Shown: positions 1-9,308 of the stretch, piece after piece
How the letters are laid out: every line of letters begins with the position of its first letter
Position numbering within the stretch: the stretch's first letter is position 1
DNA from: an uncultured Collinsella sp.
Lineage (GTDB): Bacteria; Actinomycetota; Coriobacteriia; Coriobacteriales; Coriobacteriaceae
NCBI GenBank assembly: GCA_900755685.1
Contig: CAAEHI010000019.1
Span: 6,616-70,615, forward strand
Direction: 5' to 3'
Length of the DNA: 64,000 bases
The notes under the pieces: model-generated
The model's input: only the letters and a program-made list of their open reading frames with translations
Database searches by the model: none
Told to the model about the DNA's origin: nothing
Translations under genes and position numbers: made by a program

Positions 1-1475
1 CTCTTGTTAGTCAGGATCTCGACACGGTCACCCGTCTTAATCTCGTGCGTGAGCGGAGCCACCGCACCGTTGATTTTGGCGCCGACGCAGTGGTTTCCCA
101 CCTCGGTGTGAACGGCATAGGCAAAGTCGAGCGGCGTGGAGCCGGCACGAAGCGCCATGACCTCGCCTTTGGGCGTGAAGACAAAGATCTCCTGATCGAA
201 CAGATCGACCTTCAGCGAGTGCAGGTATTCCTTGGCATCGGTGATCTCGTCGGAAGCCGCCCAATCGAGCGAATGCTTGAGCCAGTTGATCTGGTCGTCC
301 AAACGTTGAGCGTCATTGGTCTTGGAAGCAGACGATCCGCCCGACTTCTTATATAGCCAGTGGGCGGCAATGCCGTACTCGGCCTGCTCATGCATCTCGT
401 AGGTTCGAATCTGAATCTCGAGCGGACGAGCCGTAGGGCCGATGACCGTCGTGTGGAGCGACTGGTAGTTATTGACCTTGGGCATGGCGATATAGTCTTT
501 AAAGCGACCGGGCATGGGGTGCCACAGCGTATGCACCGCGCCGAGCGTGGAGTAGCAATCGCGCACCGAATGCGTGATGACGCGCAGTGCCACCAGGTCG
601 TAGATCTCGGAGAATTCCTTGCCCTTGCGCTTCATCTTTTGGTAGATGGACCAATAGTGCTTGGAACGGCCGTTGATCTGGAAGTCCTCCAGGCCAATGC
701 GGTTGAGTTCGTCGGTGAGTGTCTTGATGGTCTCGGCAAGGTAGCGCTCGCGGACCTCGCGCGACTCAGCCACCATGCGCGCGATGCGCTGGTAGGCATC
801 GGGCTCCAGGTAGAAGAAGGACAGGTCCTCGAGCTCCCACTTAATAGAGCTCATGCCCAGGCGGTCAGCCAAGGGCGCGTACACGTCCATGGTCTCGCGA
901 GCCTTAAACAGGCGACGATCCTCGCGCAGGGCTGCCAGCGTTCGCATGTTGTGCAGACGGTCGGCAAGTTTAACGATGATGACGCGAATGTCCTTGGACA
1001 TGGCGAGGAACATCTTGCGCAGCGTGAGCGCCTGCTTCTCGTCCATGCTGTCGACTTCGATGTTGGTGAGCTTGGTCACGCCATCGACGAGCTCGGCCAC
1101 CGTATCGCCAAACAGGCCGGAAACATCGGCAAGCGAGGTCTCTGTATCCTCAACGGTATCGTGCAGCAGCGCGGCGCACACCACATCACAATCCATCTTG
1201 AGATCGGCCAAAATGATGGCAACCTCGACGGGATGGTTAATGTACATCTCACCCGAGCGGCGCTTTTGGTTACAGTGTTTCTCGGCGGCAAAGCAGTAGG
1301 CTTGCTCCACCTTGGAGAAGTCGTCCTCATTCATATATTTGAGGCACAAGCGCTCCAGCTTGTCGTAGCTGTCCGCCATAATCTCGGGCGGCAGCTCATC
1401 GGCATGCTTATAGTGCTCCATCTCCGAAAACGGCTGGAGGGTGGAATCATGGGCGGTACGGGCTGCGGCATCCAT
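1..1475 (-). CDS. relA: Bifunctional (p)ppGpp synthetase/hydrolase Rel, C-terminus cut by window edge
   Basis: The 491 visible codons cover an HD hydrolase domain (LLHDTVEDT near residue 95), the RelA/SpoT synthetase domain and most or all of a TGS domain (ending in VEILTNK). The RFKDYIA motif is the RXKD type found in bifunctional Rel enzymes, not the EXDD type of RelA-only enzymes, so both alarmone synthesis and hydrolysis are expected. The regulatory helical and ACT domains lie beyond the left edge. The start at 1475 gives MDAAARTAH and is preceded by a GGGGA site. It begins 15 bp after the recJ stop, so the two are probably co-transcribed. It makes and degrades (p)ppGpp in the cytoplasm in response to starvation. 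Confidence 0.95.
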   Translation of the reverse strand, partial: MDAAARTAHDSTLQPFSEMEHYKHADELPPEIMADSYDKLERLCLKYMNEDDFSKVEQAYCFAAEKHCNQKRRSGEMYINHPVEVAIILADLKMDCDVVCAALLHDTVEDTETSLADVSGLFGDTVAELVDGVTKLTNIEVDSMDEKQALTLRKMFLAMSKDIRVIIVKLADRLHNMRTLAALREDRRLFKARETMDVYAPLADRLGMSSIKWELEDLSFFYLEPDAYQRIARMVAESREVRERYLAETIKTLTDELNRIGLEDFQINGRSKHYWSIYQKMKRKGKEFSEIYDLVALRVITHSVRDCYSTLGAVHTLWHPMPGRFKDYIAMPKVNNYQSLHTTVIGPTARPLEIQIRTYEMHEQAEYGIAAHWLYKKSGGSSASKTNDAQRLDDQINWLKHSLDWAASDEITDAKEYLHSLKVDLFDQEIFVFTPKGEVMALRAGSTPLDFAYAVHTEVGNHCVGAKINGAVAPLTHEIKTGDRVEILTNK

Positions 1476-1490
1476 CGAGGTCCCCTTCCC

Positions 1491-4400
1491 CTAGGCCCGC
1501 GGTACGATCGGGCGGTTAACTTTGGCTAGCATATCAGAAGCGCACGAATCGAGCGCCCAACTCCGGAAAGCCGAGAACTCCATGCGCGAGCGCAAGCCCT
1601 CCAAATAGCGAATTGACCTGCTCAATTGCACGCGGCCGGGGTTTTCGGCCATCGCGATGCGACGGGTGTCGTCAAACCCCGAAACGCGACAAAAACCAAG
1701 CTCTTCGAAGATTCCCAAGCCGCTTTCCACCGAGCGCTCGTCGACCGGCGTGCGAGCATCGATGGCAAGGCACATCTGCGCGATGTCGATATCGCTCGCG
1801 CTAAAGAAATCGTCCCCGGTCTTGCCGCGGTTGGAGCGCCACATGGTCTGCAGCGCGCGATAGAGCGTGACGAGCTCGTCGCGCTCGGGCGCATAGCAGT
1901 CGAGTAGGCGCTCGTTAATACGGGCGTCACGCGACGAATAGAGTAGATGGATCACGGCGGGTTGGCCATCGCGACCGGCGCGGCCGCTCATCTGGTTAAA
2001 CTCAATGCCGCCAAACGGCATGTGATAGAGCACGACATGGCGAATATCGGGAAGGTTGACGCCCTCGCCAAAGGCGGATGTCGAGACGATGCAGCTGAGG
2101 CTGCCGCCTCGAAACGCCTCCTCTACGCGATGGCGGTCGGTGCGCGTAAGGCCAGCGTTATAGAACGCGATACGAGTCGCACAGTCGGGAACGCGTTTGC
2201 GTAGTGTCTTGGCGAGCGCCACGGACTGGTCGCGCGAATTGACGTAAATGACGGTCTTCTCCCCCGTCGCCACGATCGACACCAAACGGTTCTCGCGACT
2301 TGCAAGATCACGGTCGTCCTCGAGCTGCAGGTTCTCGCGCACCGTCTCGTCGACCACCGTGTGAGTGATCGGAAGCATGCGGGCAAGCTCGGCCACGACC
2401 GGAGCCGTCGCGGTGGCCGTCGCGGCCATAACGACCGGGTCGCCCAGGGCTTTGAGGATATCGGGCATGTCGAGATAGGCGCTGCGGTCGCCGCCCTTGG
2501 CAAGGCCAGCGTGGTGCGCCTCATCGATAACGACAAAACCGATGCGCCCCGAACGCGCAAAGCGGTCGCGGTGAATGGACAGGAACTCGGGCGTCGTGAG
2601 CACGATGCCGGTACGGCCCGAAGCCAAGCCGGCAAACACGTCATCGCGCGCCGCCTCCACGGTCTCGCCGGTCAGCACGCCAACGCCAATGCCAAGCGAT
2701 GCCATCGTCGACGAGAGGTGATAGGCCTGGTCGGCAACAAGCGCACGCAGCGGATAGACAAAGATGCTCGCACGTCCGCGAAGCACCGCCTCACGCGCGG
2801 CATGTACATGGAAGATGAGCGACTTGCCGCGCCCCGTTCCCATAACGGCCAGAACACTTTGGTGATCGGCCAGGGCATCGAGCGCCTCGACCTGCGCGCG
2901 GTGCGGCTGGTTCGAGCCGATAAAGCTATGGATAAGCGAGCGCGTGAGCTCGGTATAGGAAAGCTGGGCGAGCGTCTCGCGCTTGCGCGACTCCAGGCGC
3001 AGGCCAGAATCCGCCGGCTGCACGCCACGACGAAGCTCGCATGCCGGATCGTCGACGCCGGGCAGCGTGGTATCGCGGACCAGAACATCCTTGATCATGA
3101 GCTTGGGCTTCACACGCCCCTGCCAATGCTCGGCAACGGCCTCGAACACCAAGTCGACAGCGCTATCGCAGTTGATGAGCTTATCGATTTGCGGCACGCG
3201 GAACATAATGGCCGGCACGCTCGCGGCGCCATCGGTCGCCACAAAGCGCATGTGCTCGCCGGTCTTACCCACCACGGCGCGATCGCACATCGTCACGCCC
3301 TCGGCAGCCAGCAGCGGCACCTTATTACCCTGGCCAAACGGCTCAAGGCGGGAAATCTGCTCTATAGTCTCGATATTCAGCTCGGAAAGGTCGACCGTGG
3401 CGGCAACCTCGTCGATGTCTTCAAAGTCCTCAGCGGGAATCTCCGATAGCACGGCGGAAAGGCGACGACGGAATTCATCGAGCTTGGATGCCTCGATGGT
3501 CACACCCACCGCACCGGCATGTCCGCCGCGACGAATCAGCAGGTCGGAACAGCGCTCGACGGCGTCAAACAGGTTAACTTTGCCCACCGAGCGACCAGAG
3601 CCGCGCGCGATACCGTCCTCGATCGAGAACAGCAGCGCCGGCACGTGATAGCGGTTGGTCAGACGGCTTGCCACGATACCCTTGACGCCCTCGTGCCAGC
3701 CTTCGCCGCCCACAACGATCGCGCGCCCGCCGTCATAGGTCTCCTCGACCTTTGCCATGGCATCGCGCGTGAGCTCCGCCTCGATCTCACGGCGCTGGCG
3801 GTTGATTTCCTCGAGCTCAGCCGCCAGCGCGCTTGCTTCGATGGGATTGCGGGCAAGCAGCAGGTCGAGCGCCAGCTTGGGATCGGCCATGCGGCCGGCA
3901 GCGTTTAAGCGGGGAATGAGCGAGAATGACAGGCCATCCGCCGTAATGCTCGAAAGGTCCGCCTTGGCAAGCGCGGCAAGCGCGATATAGCCGGGGCGAG
4001 CGGTTACGCGCATCTGCTGGATGCCCTCGGCAACCAGCGCGCGGTTCTCGGGCGTGAGCGGCATCATGTCGGACACGGTGCCCAGCGCCGCGACCTCGAT
4101 TAGCGAACGCCAATACGACGGCTTGCCCAGGCGCTCACCCAGGACTTGCACCAGCTTGAGCGCCACACCAGCACCGGCAAGCTCGCGCGAGGGGCCCTCG
4201 TCCTCGAGCTTGGGGTCGGTCAGGGGCACACCCTGCGGCACCTGGTCGGAGGGCTCGTGATGATCCGTGACCACCAAATCGATCCCCAGGTCCTCCAAAT
4301 AGGAAACCTCTTCCTTGGCGGCAATGCCGTTATCGACGGTCACGATCAGCTGGGGGCGAGCGAGCTCGTTAACGCGATCGAGTGCCGCGCGCGAAAGACC

Positions 4401-4778
4401 GTAGCCCTCATCAAAGCGATGCGGAATAAACGGCGTGACATCGGCGCCAAACGTGCGCAGCGCCTCGGTCAACAGGCAGGTCGACGTAATACCGTCAACG
4501 TCAAAATCGCCAAAGACCGCAATGTGCTCGTGGTTGCGAATAGCACGCTCGACGCGGTCGGCAACGACCGACATGCCCGGGATAATGAGTGGGTCGGCCC
4601 AGTCGCGATCGAGCGAAGGTGTCAAAAACAATTGGCCCTCTTTGATGGAGTCAATGCCGTGCGCGACCATAATGCGCGCCACCAGCCCGGGAATGCCCAG
4701 ACCAGCCGAAAGCTCCTTTTCGAGCTCGGGGTTTTGCTGAGCGACCGCCCAGCGATGCGTCGTCTTAAGCGATGACAT
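1491..4778 (-). CDS. recJ: RecJ ssDNA exonuclease fused to a RecQ-like DEAH helicase
   Basis: The protein has 1095 residues against roughly 570 for a standard RecJ. The N-terminal half has the DHH signature (GDFDVDG near 90, VTDHHE near 165), the DHHA1 glycine motif (GGHAGAVG) and an OB region. From about residue 610 a second module follows: Walker A MGTGRGKS, box II DEAH, ATATAT and GRAGRDG, which is an SF2 helicase of RecQ type. The fusion would couple unwinding to 5'-3' single-strand degradation in recombination and repair. The start at 4778 (MSSLKTT) is preferred over 4823 because a GGGGTGG site precedes it and family similarity begins there. Both modules keep their catalytic motifs. rel follows directly. 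Confidence 0.92.
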   Translation of the reverse strand: MSSLKTTHRWAVAQQNPELEKELSAGLGIPGLVARIMVAHGIDSIKEGQLFLTPSLDRDWADPLIIPGMSVVADRVERAIRNHEHIAVFGDFDVDGITSTCLLTEALRTFGADVTPFIPHRFDEGYGLSRAALDRVNELARPQLIVTVDNGIAAKEEVSYLEDLGIDLVVTDHHEPSDQVPQGVPLTDPKLEDEGPSRELAGAGVALKLVQVLGERLGKPSYWRSLIEVAALGTVSDMMPLTPENRALVAEGIQQMRVTARPGYIALAALAKADLSSITADGLSFSLIPRLNAAGRMADPKLALDLLLARNPIEASALAAELEEINRQRREIEAELTRDAMAKVEETYDGGRAIVVGGEGWHEGVKGIVASRLTNRYHVPALLFSIEDGIARGSGRSVGKVNLFDAVERCSDLLIRRGGHAGAVGVTIEASKLDEFRRRLSAVLSEIPAEDFEDIDEVAATVDLSELNIETIEQISRLEPFGQGNKVPLLAAEGVTMCDRAVVGKTGEHMRFVATDGAASVPAIMFRVPQIDKLINCDSAVDLVFEAVAEHWQGRVKPKLMIKDVLVRDTTLPGVDDPACELRRGVQPADSGLRLESRKRETLAQLSYTELTRSLIHSFIGSNQPHRAQVEALDALADHQSVLAVMGTGRGKSLIFHVHAAREAVLRGRASIFVYPLRALVADQAYHLSSTMASLGIGVGVLTGETVEAARDDVFAGLASGRTGIVLTTPEFLSIHRDRFARSGRIGFVVIDEAHHAGLAKGGDRSAYLDMPDILKALGDPVVMAATATATAPVVAELARMLPITHTVVDETVRENLQLEDDRDLASRENRLVSIVATGEKTVIYVNSRDQSVALAKTLRKRVPDCATRIAFYNAGLTRTDRHRVEEAFRGGSLSCIVSTSAFGEGVNLPDIRHVVLYHMPFGGIEFNQMSGRAGRDGQPAVIHLLYSSRDARINERLLDCYAPERDELVTLYRALQTMWRSNRGKTGDDFFSASDIDIAQMCLAIDARTPVDERSVESGLGIFEELGFCRVSGFDDTRRIAMAENPGRVQLSRSIRYLEGLRSRMEFSAFRSWALDSCASDMLAKVNRPIVPRA

Positions 4779-4886
4779 AGGCACCCACCCCTGATAGGGG
4801 CAGGTCGCCGCGATACCTCTCACGGTTCATAGCGATGAGTCCTCTGTGTATGCCCGCTTCGGCAGGCAGATCTGTTGAACGGATTT

Positions 4887-4892
4887 ATTATA
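4887..4892 (-). promoter_or_regulatory. Perfect TATAAT -10 box, likely recJ-rel promoter
   Basis: The minus strand reads TATAAT about 110 bp upstream of the recJ start. A weak GTTTTG -35 candidate lies 16 bp upstream. The -35 match is poor, so only the -10 is persuasive. Confidence 0.4.
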
Positions 4893-5052
4893 CCGTGCAG
4901 CGCGGACGCAAAACGCCGCGGTGCGCCGCGGTTTCGGCAAACGATGGCGGTAATGGCCTCGAAATAATCGAGCGTTTCAGCCGCACGGACGCATACGAGC
5001 GTCTAGCATATCCATACAAACGAGTTCGCGGATAAAGGGAGTCACGGGACAT

Positions 5053-6051
5053 ATGAAGCAATGGGCTGGACTGGGAAAGTTCCTCGCGGGGCATATGCAG
5101 ATCATCGTTCCGATTTGCGTGGCGCTCGGCGTGCTCTTTCCCCAGCAGATCGGCGTGCTCAAGCCCATTGTTCCCGCCCTCTTCGCCTTTATGACGTTTC
5201 AGGGCGCGCTCAGCAACACTTTTCACCAGGTAGCCGAGGTGTTCCACCGTCCGCTGCACCTGATTCTGGCGCTGCTGGTCTCGGCAGTGCTTATTCCCAT
5301 CGCGGCGTATGCCATAGGGTCACTCTTCTTTGGCTCCAACCCCAACCTTGTCTGCGGCATCGTGCTCGAGTACAGCGCGCCCGTGGCCGTCACCGCTTTT
5401 ATGTGGATCAGCATGTTCGGCGGCAACGGCCCGCTCGCGCTCACCATCATCCTGACGTCCTCGGTTATCTCCCCTGTGACGATTCCGCTCACGCTTAAGC
5501 TCTTGCTGGGTGCCACCGTCTCGATCGATGTGCCGAGTATGATGCAAGACATGGCCTTTATGATCGCCATCCCCGCCGTGCTCGGCATCGTGATCAACGA
5601 GCTCACGCGTGGATGGGGACACGAGAAGCTCTCCCCCGTGCTCTCGCCCGCCTGCAAATTCATGATGATGGGCGTTATCGCCTCCAACTCCACCGCCATG
5701 AGCGAGTACGTGCTGCACATGAACGCGGTGCGCTTGGAAGTCGCCCTCTTTATTTTGGTCTTCGCCATCAGTGGCTTTGTCGTCGGTTTTCTGGTCGCCC
5801 ATGCGCTGCATCTGCCATATAGCGAGACGACCACCATGTGCTTTACCTGCGGCATGCGTAACATCTCTTCGGGCGCCGTCATCGCCACGCAGTACTTTCC
5901 GGGCGAAGTCGTGTTTCCCGTCATGTGCGGAACGCTGTTTCAGCAGGTACTCGCCTCGCTTATCGGGCATCTCTTTGAGCGTCTGACCGGCGAGGAGCGC
6001 GCCGCCCAGTGCAAGCGTGTCGAGGCCGGCCGCAACGCCATGGCACGCTAG
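5053..6051 (+). CDS. Bile acid:sodium symporter (BASS) family transporter
   Basis: A 332-residue integral membrane protein with about nine to ten hydrophobic segments in the BASS/PanS fold pattern, including an N-terminal IIVPICVALGVLFP helix and a conserved TCGMRNISSGAV segment. BASS proteins move organic anions (bile acids, pantoate, keto acids) with sodium. The substrate cannot be read from the sequence. The AGGGAG site fixes the start. It stands alone, divergent from recJ and convergent with the HIT-like gene. In a gut organism a bile acid or keto-acid role is plausible but is inference. Confidence 0.85.
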   Translation: MKQWAGLGKFLAGHMQIIVPICVALGVLFPQQIGVLKPIVPALFAFMTFQGALSNTFHQVAEVFHRPLHLILALLVSAVLIPIAAYAIGSLFFGSNPNLVCGIVLEYSAPVAVTAFMWISMFGGNGPLALTIILTSSVISPVTIPLTLKLLLGATVSIDVPSMMQDMAFMIAIPAVLGIVINELTRGWGHEKLSPVLSPACKFMMMGVIASNSTAMSEYVLHMNAVRLEVALFILVFAISGFVVGFLVAHALHLPYSETTTMCFTCGMRNISSGAVIATQYFPGEVVFPVMCGTLFQQVLASLIGHLFERLTGEERAAQCKRVEAGRNAMAR

Positions 6052-6052
6052 A

Positions 6053-6092
6053 CTGCCCGCAGTGTGCGGGCGCTCACTTTACGATGTGAGCG
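6053..6092. terminator. Two hairpins between convergent genes
   Basis: GCCCGCA/TGCGGGC (3-base loop) is followed by GCGCTCAC/GTGAGCGC. The second stem overlaps the stop codon of the minus-strand gene. No clear T tract is present, so termination is inferred from the convergent position. Confidence 0.4.
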
Positions 6093-6879
6093 CCTCCAGA
6101 TGTGCACGGAGTCGCTCTGCATCGACATCGAGCGTGGTCTCAGCATTGACCTGAGCCAGCCGATACCCGACAAAGTAGGGCGAAACCACCCAACGCGGCA
6201 GCGCCTTGGCAATGGTCCGACCGCCCAGGTGATAGAAGAACAGGTTGTACGACTCTGCGCGACCGCCGTGGTGCTCGTTCAGGATATAGCGCAGAGCCAC
6301 CTGGATCGCATCGGCGAAGAGATCCGCCTCGGCTTGGTCTCTAGTGTCATCGCTGGCAGCGATTCCCTGCGGGGCTGAAACGTTGACCTCAAAGAACCCC
6401 ATGATGGGTTCGGTTGAGATGTTGACCGAAATCCTCCCCTGTTGCCAGACATTGATGCCTTCGAAATTGGCAGAAGTCAGCGAAGTGTAGCCGTCTTCCT
6501 GCTCCAAACCCACAATCTGCATGTGCGGATGAACGAGACTGCCGCCCGAAAGCGGACCCTTGTTCTTGTACATGAGCACGCTTCGATACTGCTGCGAGTC
6601 GATCATCCGCTGCCAGCAACCCAGAGCAAACCGCATCACATGGTGGAGTTCATCCGGCTCATAGGTCACCAGGTCGGCATCGTGATCGGCCGACTCGATC
6701 AGCACGGTTTGATGGGTGGCGCGCAGGGTTTTGAACTTATTCTCGAGCCAGATGCAGTCACCGTCGCGCTGGATGATGTTGGTGAGCCCCTCCGTGTTGC
6801 AAAAGGGGCACGCGGTACCGGGGCGACGGTTGTCGTCGGGCTTGCCGCTCGCCTGCTGAACATCGAATACAAGCGCCAC
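6079..6879 (-). CDS. DUF4931 protein, galactose-1-phosphate uridylyltransferase/HIT-like
   Basis: A 266-residue soluble protein with an N-terminal CPFC pair (a likely zinc site) and GGSLVHPHMQIVG, an HxHxQ-type HIT/GalT nucleotidyl-transfer motif in which a histidine forms the nucleotidyl intermediate. This matches the DUF4931/GalT-like group, whose substrate is unknown to me. It starts 3 bp after the cutC stop, so the two genes form one unit. It is not a full GalT, which is longer and has a different N-terminus. Confidence 0.75.
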   Translation of the reverse strand: MALVFDVQQASGKPDDNRRPGTACPFCNTEGLTNIIQRDGDCIWLENKFKTLRATHQTVLIESADHDADLVTYEPDELHHVMRFALGCWQRMIDSQQYRSVLMYKNKGPLSGGSLVHPHMQIVGLEQEDGYTSLTSANFEGINVWQQGRISVNISTEPIMGFFEVNVSAPQGIAASDDTRDQAEADLFADAIQVALRYILNEHHGGRAESYNLFFYHLGGRTIAKALPRWVVSPYFVGYRLAQVNAETTLDVDAERLRAHLEALTS

Positions 6880-6882
6880 GGG

Positions 6883-7560
6883 CTACACCCCCAGCGGTAC
6901 GATCCTTGTGCCATGGAGCTCGGAGACGCCCAGTGCCGCCGCCACGGTATCGCGGTTGGCCGTGGAAATGCCGCCGCCGGGAAGGATGGTCAAGCGGTCG
7001 CCCGCATACTCGATCAAGCGGGCCAGGTTTTCGAAGTTGTCCTCGATCGGCGTACCGGCAGCGCCACCATGCGTCAGGATGCGTGTGATGCCGCAGTCGG
7101 CGAGTGTGTCAATCGCGTCGAGCTGAGCCTCGGGCGAGAGCTGATCAAACGCCATGTGGAAGGTGATGTCGATGGGCTCACGCTTGCATTCCTCGGTCGC
7201 GCAGCCCGCGGCCATCACGAGGGCGCCCAACGTAAGCTCGTCGAGCGCCCATCCGCCAGCGCAGGGCTTGCAGCAGCCAAAGACCAAGCCGTCGGCGCCG
7301 GCGCTCACGGCAAGGCCCAAGTCCATCTCCATCATGCGCAGCTCGTCCTGGTTGTAGTGAAAGTCGCCGCCACGCGGACGGATCATGCACATCACCCGTG
7401 AATCGTGCTCATGGGCATAGTTAACCGTAGCGCTGATAACGCCGGCCGAGGGCGTGGTACCACCGACGGCAAGGTTGTCGCACAGCTCAATGCGTCTTGC
7501 ACCGGCATCGATAGCCGCCGGCACCCGCTCAAAGTTCTCGGCACAAAACTCGTACAGCAT
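6883..7560 (-). CDS. cutC: CutC family TIM-barrel protein
   Basis: A 225-residue single-domain TIM barrel typical of CutC: MLYEFCAEN start, GARRIELCDNLAVGGTTPS, MIRPRGGDF and the phosphate-loop-like ILPGGGIS near the C-terminus. CutC was linked to copper homeostasis in E. coli, but a direct copper role is disputed and the true reaction is unsettled. The start at 7560 follows a GGGGGT site and matches the family N-terminus; the upstream in-frame ATG would add an unsupported tail. Co-transcribed with the DUF4931 gene. Confidence 0.9.
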   Translation of the reverse strand: MLYEFCAENFERVPAAIDAGARRIELCDNLAVGGTTPSAGVISATVNYAHEHDSRVMCMIRPRGGDFHYNQDELRMMEMDLGLAVSAGADGLVFGCCKPCAGGWALDELTLGALVMAAGCATEECKREPIDITFHMAFDQLSPEAQLDAIDTLADCGITRILTHGGAAGTPIEDNFENLARLIEYAGDRLTILPGGGISTANRDTVAAALGVSELHGTRIVPLGV

Positions 7561-7620
7561 AGATAGACCCCCAAAGACAGCAGATGTTTTCCGACGGGCA
7601 TTGTCACACATCCCCATGAA

Positions 7621-7684
7621 GTTGCGGTGGAATAGGGACTGTTTTGGCCTCTGGAGCCCCTATTCAGTCCCTATTTCACCGCAA
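7621..7684. repeat. Inverted repeat, 21-bp arms with one mismatch
   Basis: Arms 7621-7641 and 7664-7684 (GTTGCGGTGGAATAGGGACT against GTTGCGGTGAAATAGGGACT on the other strand) flank a 22-bp centre. It sits upstream of cutC, next to the liv terminator, and looks like a dispersed intergenic palindrome and not an operator. Confidence 0.75.
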
Positions 7685-7687
7685 CTT

Positions 7688-7725
7688 AAAAGGGGCGCTG
7701 ACTGGGTTAGTCAGCGCCCCTTTTT
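7688..7725 (-). terminator. Intrinsic terminator of the liv operon
   Basis: An 11-bp stem GGGGCGCTGAC/GTCAGCGCCCC with a 7-base loop is followed by TTTT on the minus strand and TTTTTT on the plus strand. It lies just past the livF stop. Confidence 0.85.
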
Positions 7726-7733
7726 TGAATGGA

Positions 7734-8447
7734 TTAACCACCCAGATATGCCTTGCGGACGTTGTCGTCGTGCAGGAGTTCTTGGCCGGTGCCGGTCATG
7801 GTGATCTTGCCGGTCTCGAGCACGTAGCCGCGCGTAGCGATGGAAAGCGCCATCTGCGCGTTCTGCTCGACCAGGAGCACCGTGGTGCCGGCCTTGTGCA
7901 GGTCCTCGACGATCTGGAAGATCTGCTCAATCAGAATCGGCGCCAGGCCCATGGAAGGCTCGTCAAGCATGAGCAGCTTGGGGTTGCTCATAAGGGCACG
8001 ACCCATAACGAGCATCTGCTGCTCGCCGCCCGAAAGGGTGCCGGCAACCTGACGACGGCGCTCCTTAAGGCGCGGGAACTGCTCGTAAACGCGCTCCAGG
8101 CCCGGAGCCACCGTGGACTTGGGCTGCGTATAGGCACCCATCTCCAGGTTCTCCTCGACCGTCATCTGCAAAAAGGCGCGACGACCCTCGGGGACCTGAG
8201 CCAGGCCCTTACCAACCAGCTTGTCGGCGGGCGTATGGGTAATGTCCTCGCCCATAAACTTGATGGAACCGGTCTTGGAACGCAGCAGGCCCGAGACGGT
8301 CTTGAGCGTTGTGGACTTGCCGGCACCGTTGGCACCAATCAAGGCCACGATCTCGCCCTCGTTAACGTTAAAGGAGATGTCCTTAATGGCGTGGATGGCG
8401 CCGTACCAGACGTTGATGTTGTAGACGGAAAGCATCGGCTCTGCCAT
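7734..8447 (-). CDS. livF: Branched-chain amino acid ABC transporter ATPase LivF
   Basis: A 237-residue ABC ATPase with Walker A GANGAGKST, signature LSGGEQQ, Walker B LLMLDEP and the LivF-type VPEGRRAF segment. It pairs with LivG to power uptake of leucine, isoleucine and valine through the LivHM channel. The start follows an AGGGGGAG site, and the livG stop lies immediately upstream. It is the last gene of the operon, before the terminator. Confidence 0.95.
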   Translation of the reverse strand: MAEPMLSVYNINVWYGAIHAIKDISFNVNEGEIVALIGANGAGKSTTLKTVSGLLRSKTGSIKFMGEDITHTPADKLVGKGLAQVPEGRRAFLQMTVEENLEMGAYTQPKSTVAPGLERVYEQFPRLKERRRQVAGTLSGGEQQMLVMGRALMSNPKLLMLDEPSMGLAPILIEQIFQIVEDLHKAGTTVLLVEQNAQMALSIATRGYVLETGKITMTGTGQELLHDDNVRKAYLGG

Positions 8448-9308
8448 TTAGTTCTCCCCCTTATCCTGCTTGCCCAGATATGCCTCAATAACAGCGTCGT
8501 TGTTCTGGATTTCCTCTGCCGTGCCCTTGGCGATGACCTTACCAAAGTTGAGCACGCAGATGCCCTCGCAGATGTTCATAACGAGCGACATATCATGCTC
8601 GATAAGCATGATGGCAATGCCAAAGGTGTCGCGAATCTTGACGATGTTCTCCATGAGCTCCGCGGTCTCGGACGGGTTCATGCCGGCAGCAGGCTCGTCG
8701 AGCAGCAGTAGCTTGGGGTTGGTGGCAAGCGCGCGGACGATCTCCAGACGACGCTGAGCGCCGTAAGGCAGCGATCCGGCCTGCTCGTTTGCCAGATGCT
8801 CCATATCAAAGATGGACAGCAGCTCCATGGCGCGCTCGTGAGCAGCCTTCTCGTGCTTCCAATACGTCGGCAGGCGCAGCACGCCCTCAAAGCCGGAGTA
8901 ACGCTCCTGGTTATGCAGGCCGACCTTGACGTTATCCTCCACCGTCATGGTGTTGAATAGGCGAATGTTCTGGAAGGTACGGGCAATACCCATGCGGTTG
9001 ACCTGGTAGACCGACTTGCCCGAGGTGTCCTCGCCGTCGAGCAGGATGGTGCCATGCGTGGGCTGGTACACCTTGGTGAGCAGGTTGAAGACCGTGGTCT
9101 TGCCGGCGCCGTTGGGACCGATCAGACCGGCGATCTCGGTCTTGCCGATAGTCAGGCTAAAGTCGTCGACTGCCTTAAGGCCACCGAACTCAATGCCCAG
9201 GTGGATGCACTCGAGTGCAGGGCGCTCGCCCAGGTCACGATCGGGAACGATGGCGCCAGAAGGATACGGGACCATCTTGCCCTTCTTGAACTCAAATTTA
9301 CTGGGCAT
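8448..9308 (-). CDS. livG: Branched-chain amino acid ABC transporter ATPase LivG
   Basis: A 286-residue ABC ATPase: GPNGAGKTT Walker A, the LivG hallmark GIARTFQNIRLF, signature LPYGAQRR, Walker B LLLLDEP and the typical C-terminal NFGKVIAKG. An excellent AAGGAGGTG site inside the end of livM places the start at 9308, overlapping the livM stop by 11 bp. The longer reading to 9335 lacks such a site. It works with LivF. Confidence 0.95.
   Translation of the reverse strand: MPSKFEFKKGKMVPYPSGAIVPDRDLGERPALECIHLGIEFGGLKAVDDFSLTIGKTEIAGLIGPNGAGKTTVFNLLTKVYQPTHGTILLDGEDTSGKSVYQVNRMGIARTFQNIRLFNTMTVEDNVKVGLHNQERYSGFEGVLRLPTYWKHEKAAHERAMELLSIFDMEHLANEQAGSLPYGAQRRLEIVRALATNPKLLLLDEPAAGMNPSETAELMENIVKIRDTFGIAIMLIEHDMSLVMNICEGICVLNFGKVIAKGTAEEIQNNDAVIEAYLGKQDKGEN

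Noticed and set aside
400..425. tRNA-like GGTTCGAAT
   Set aside because: It lies inside the rel coding sequence, and no cloverleaf can be formed around it.
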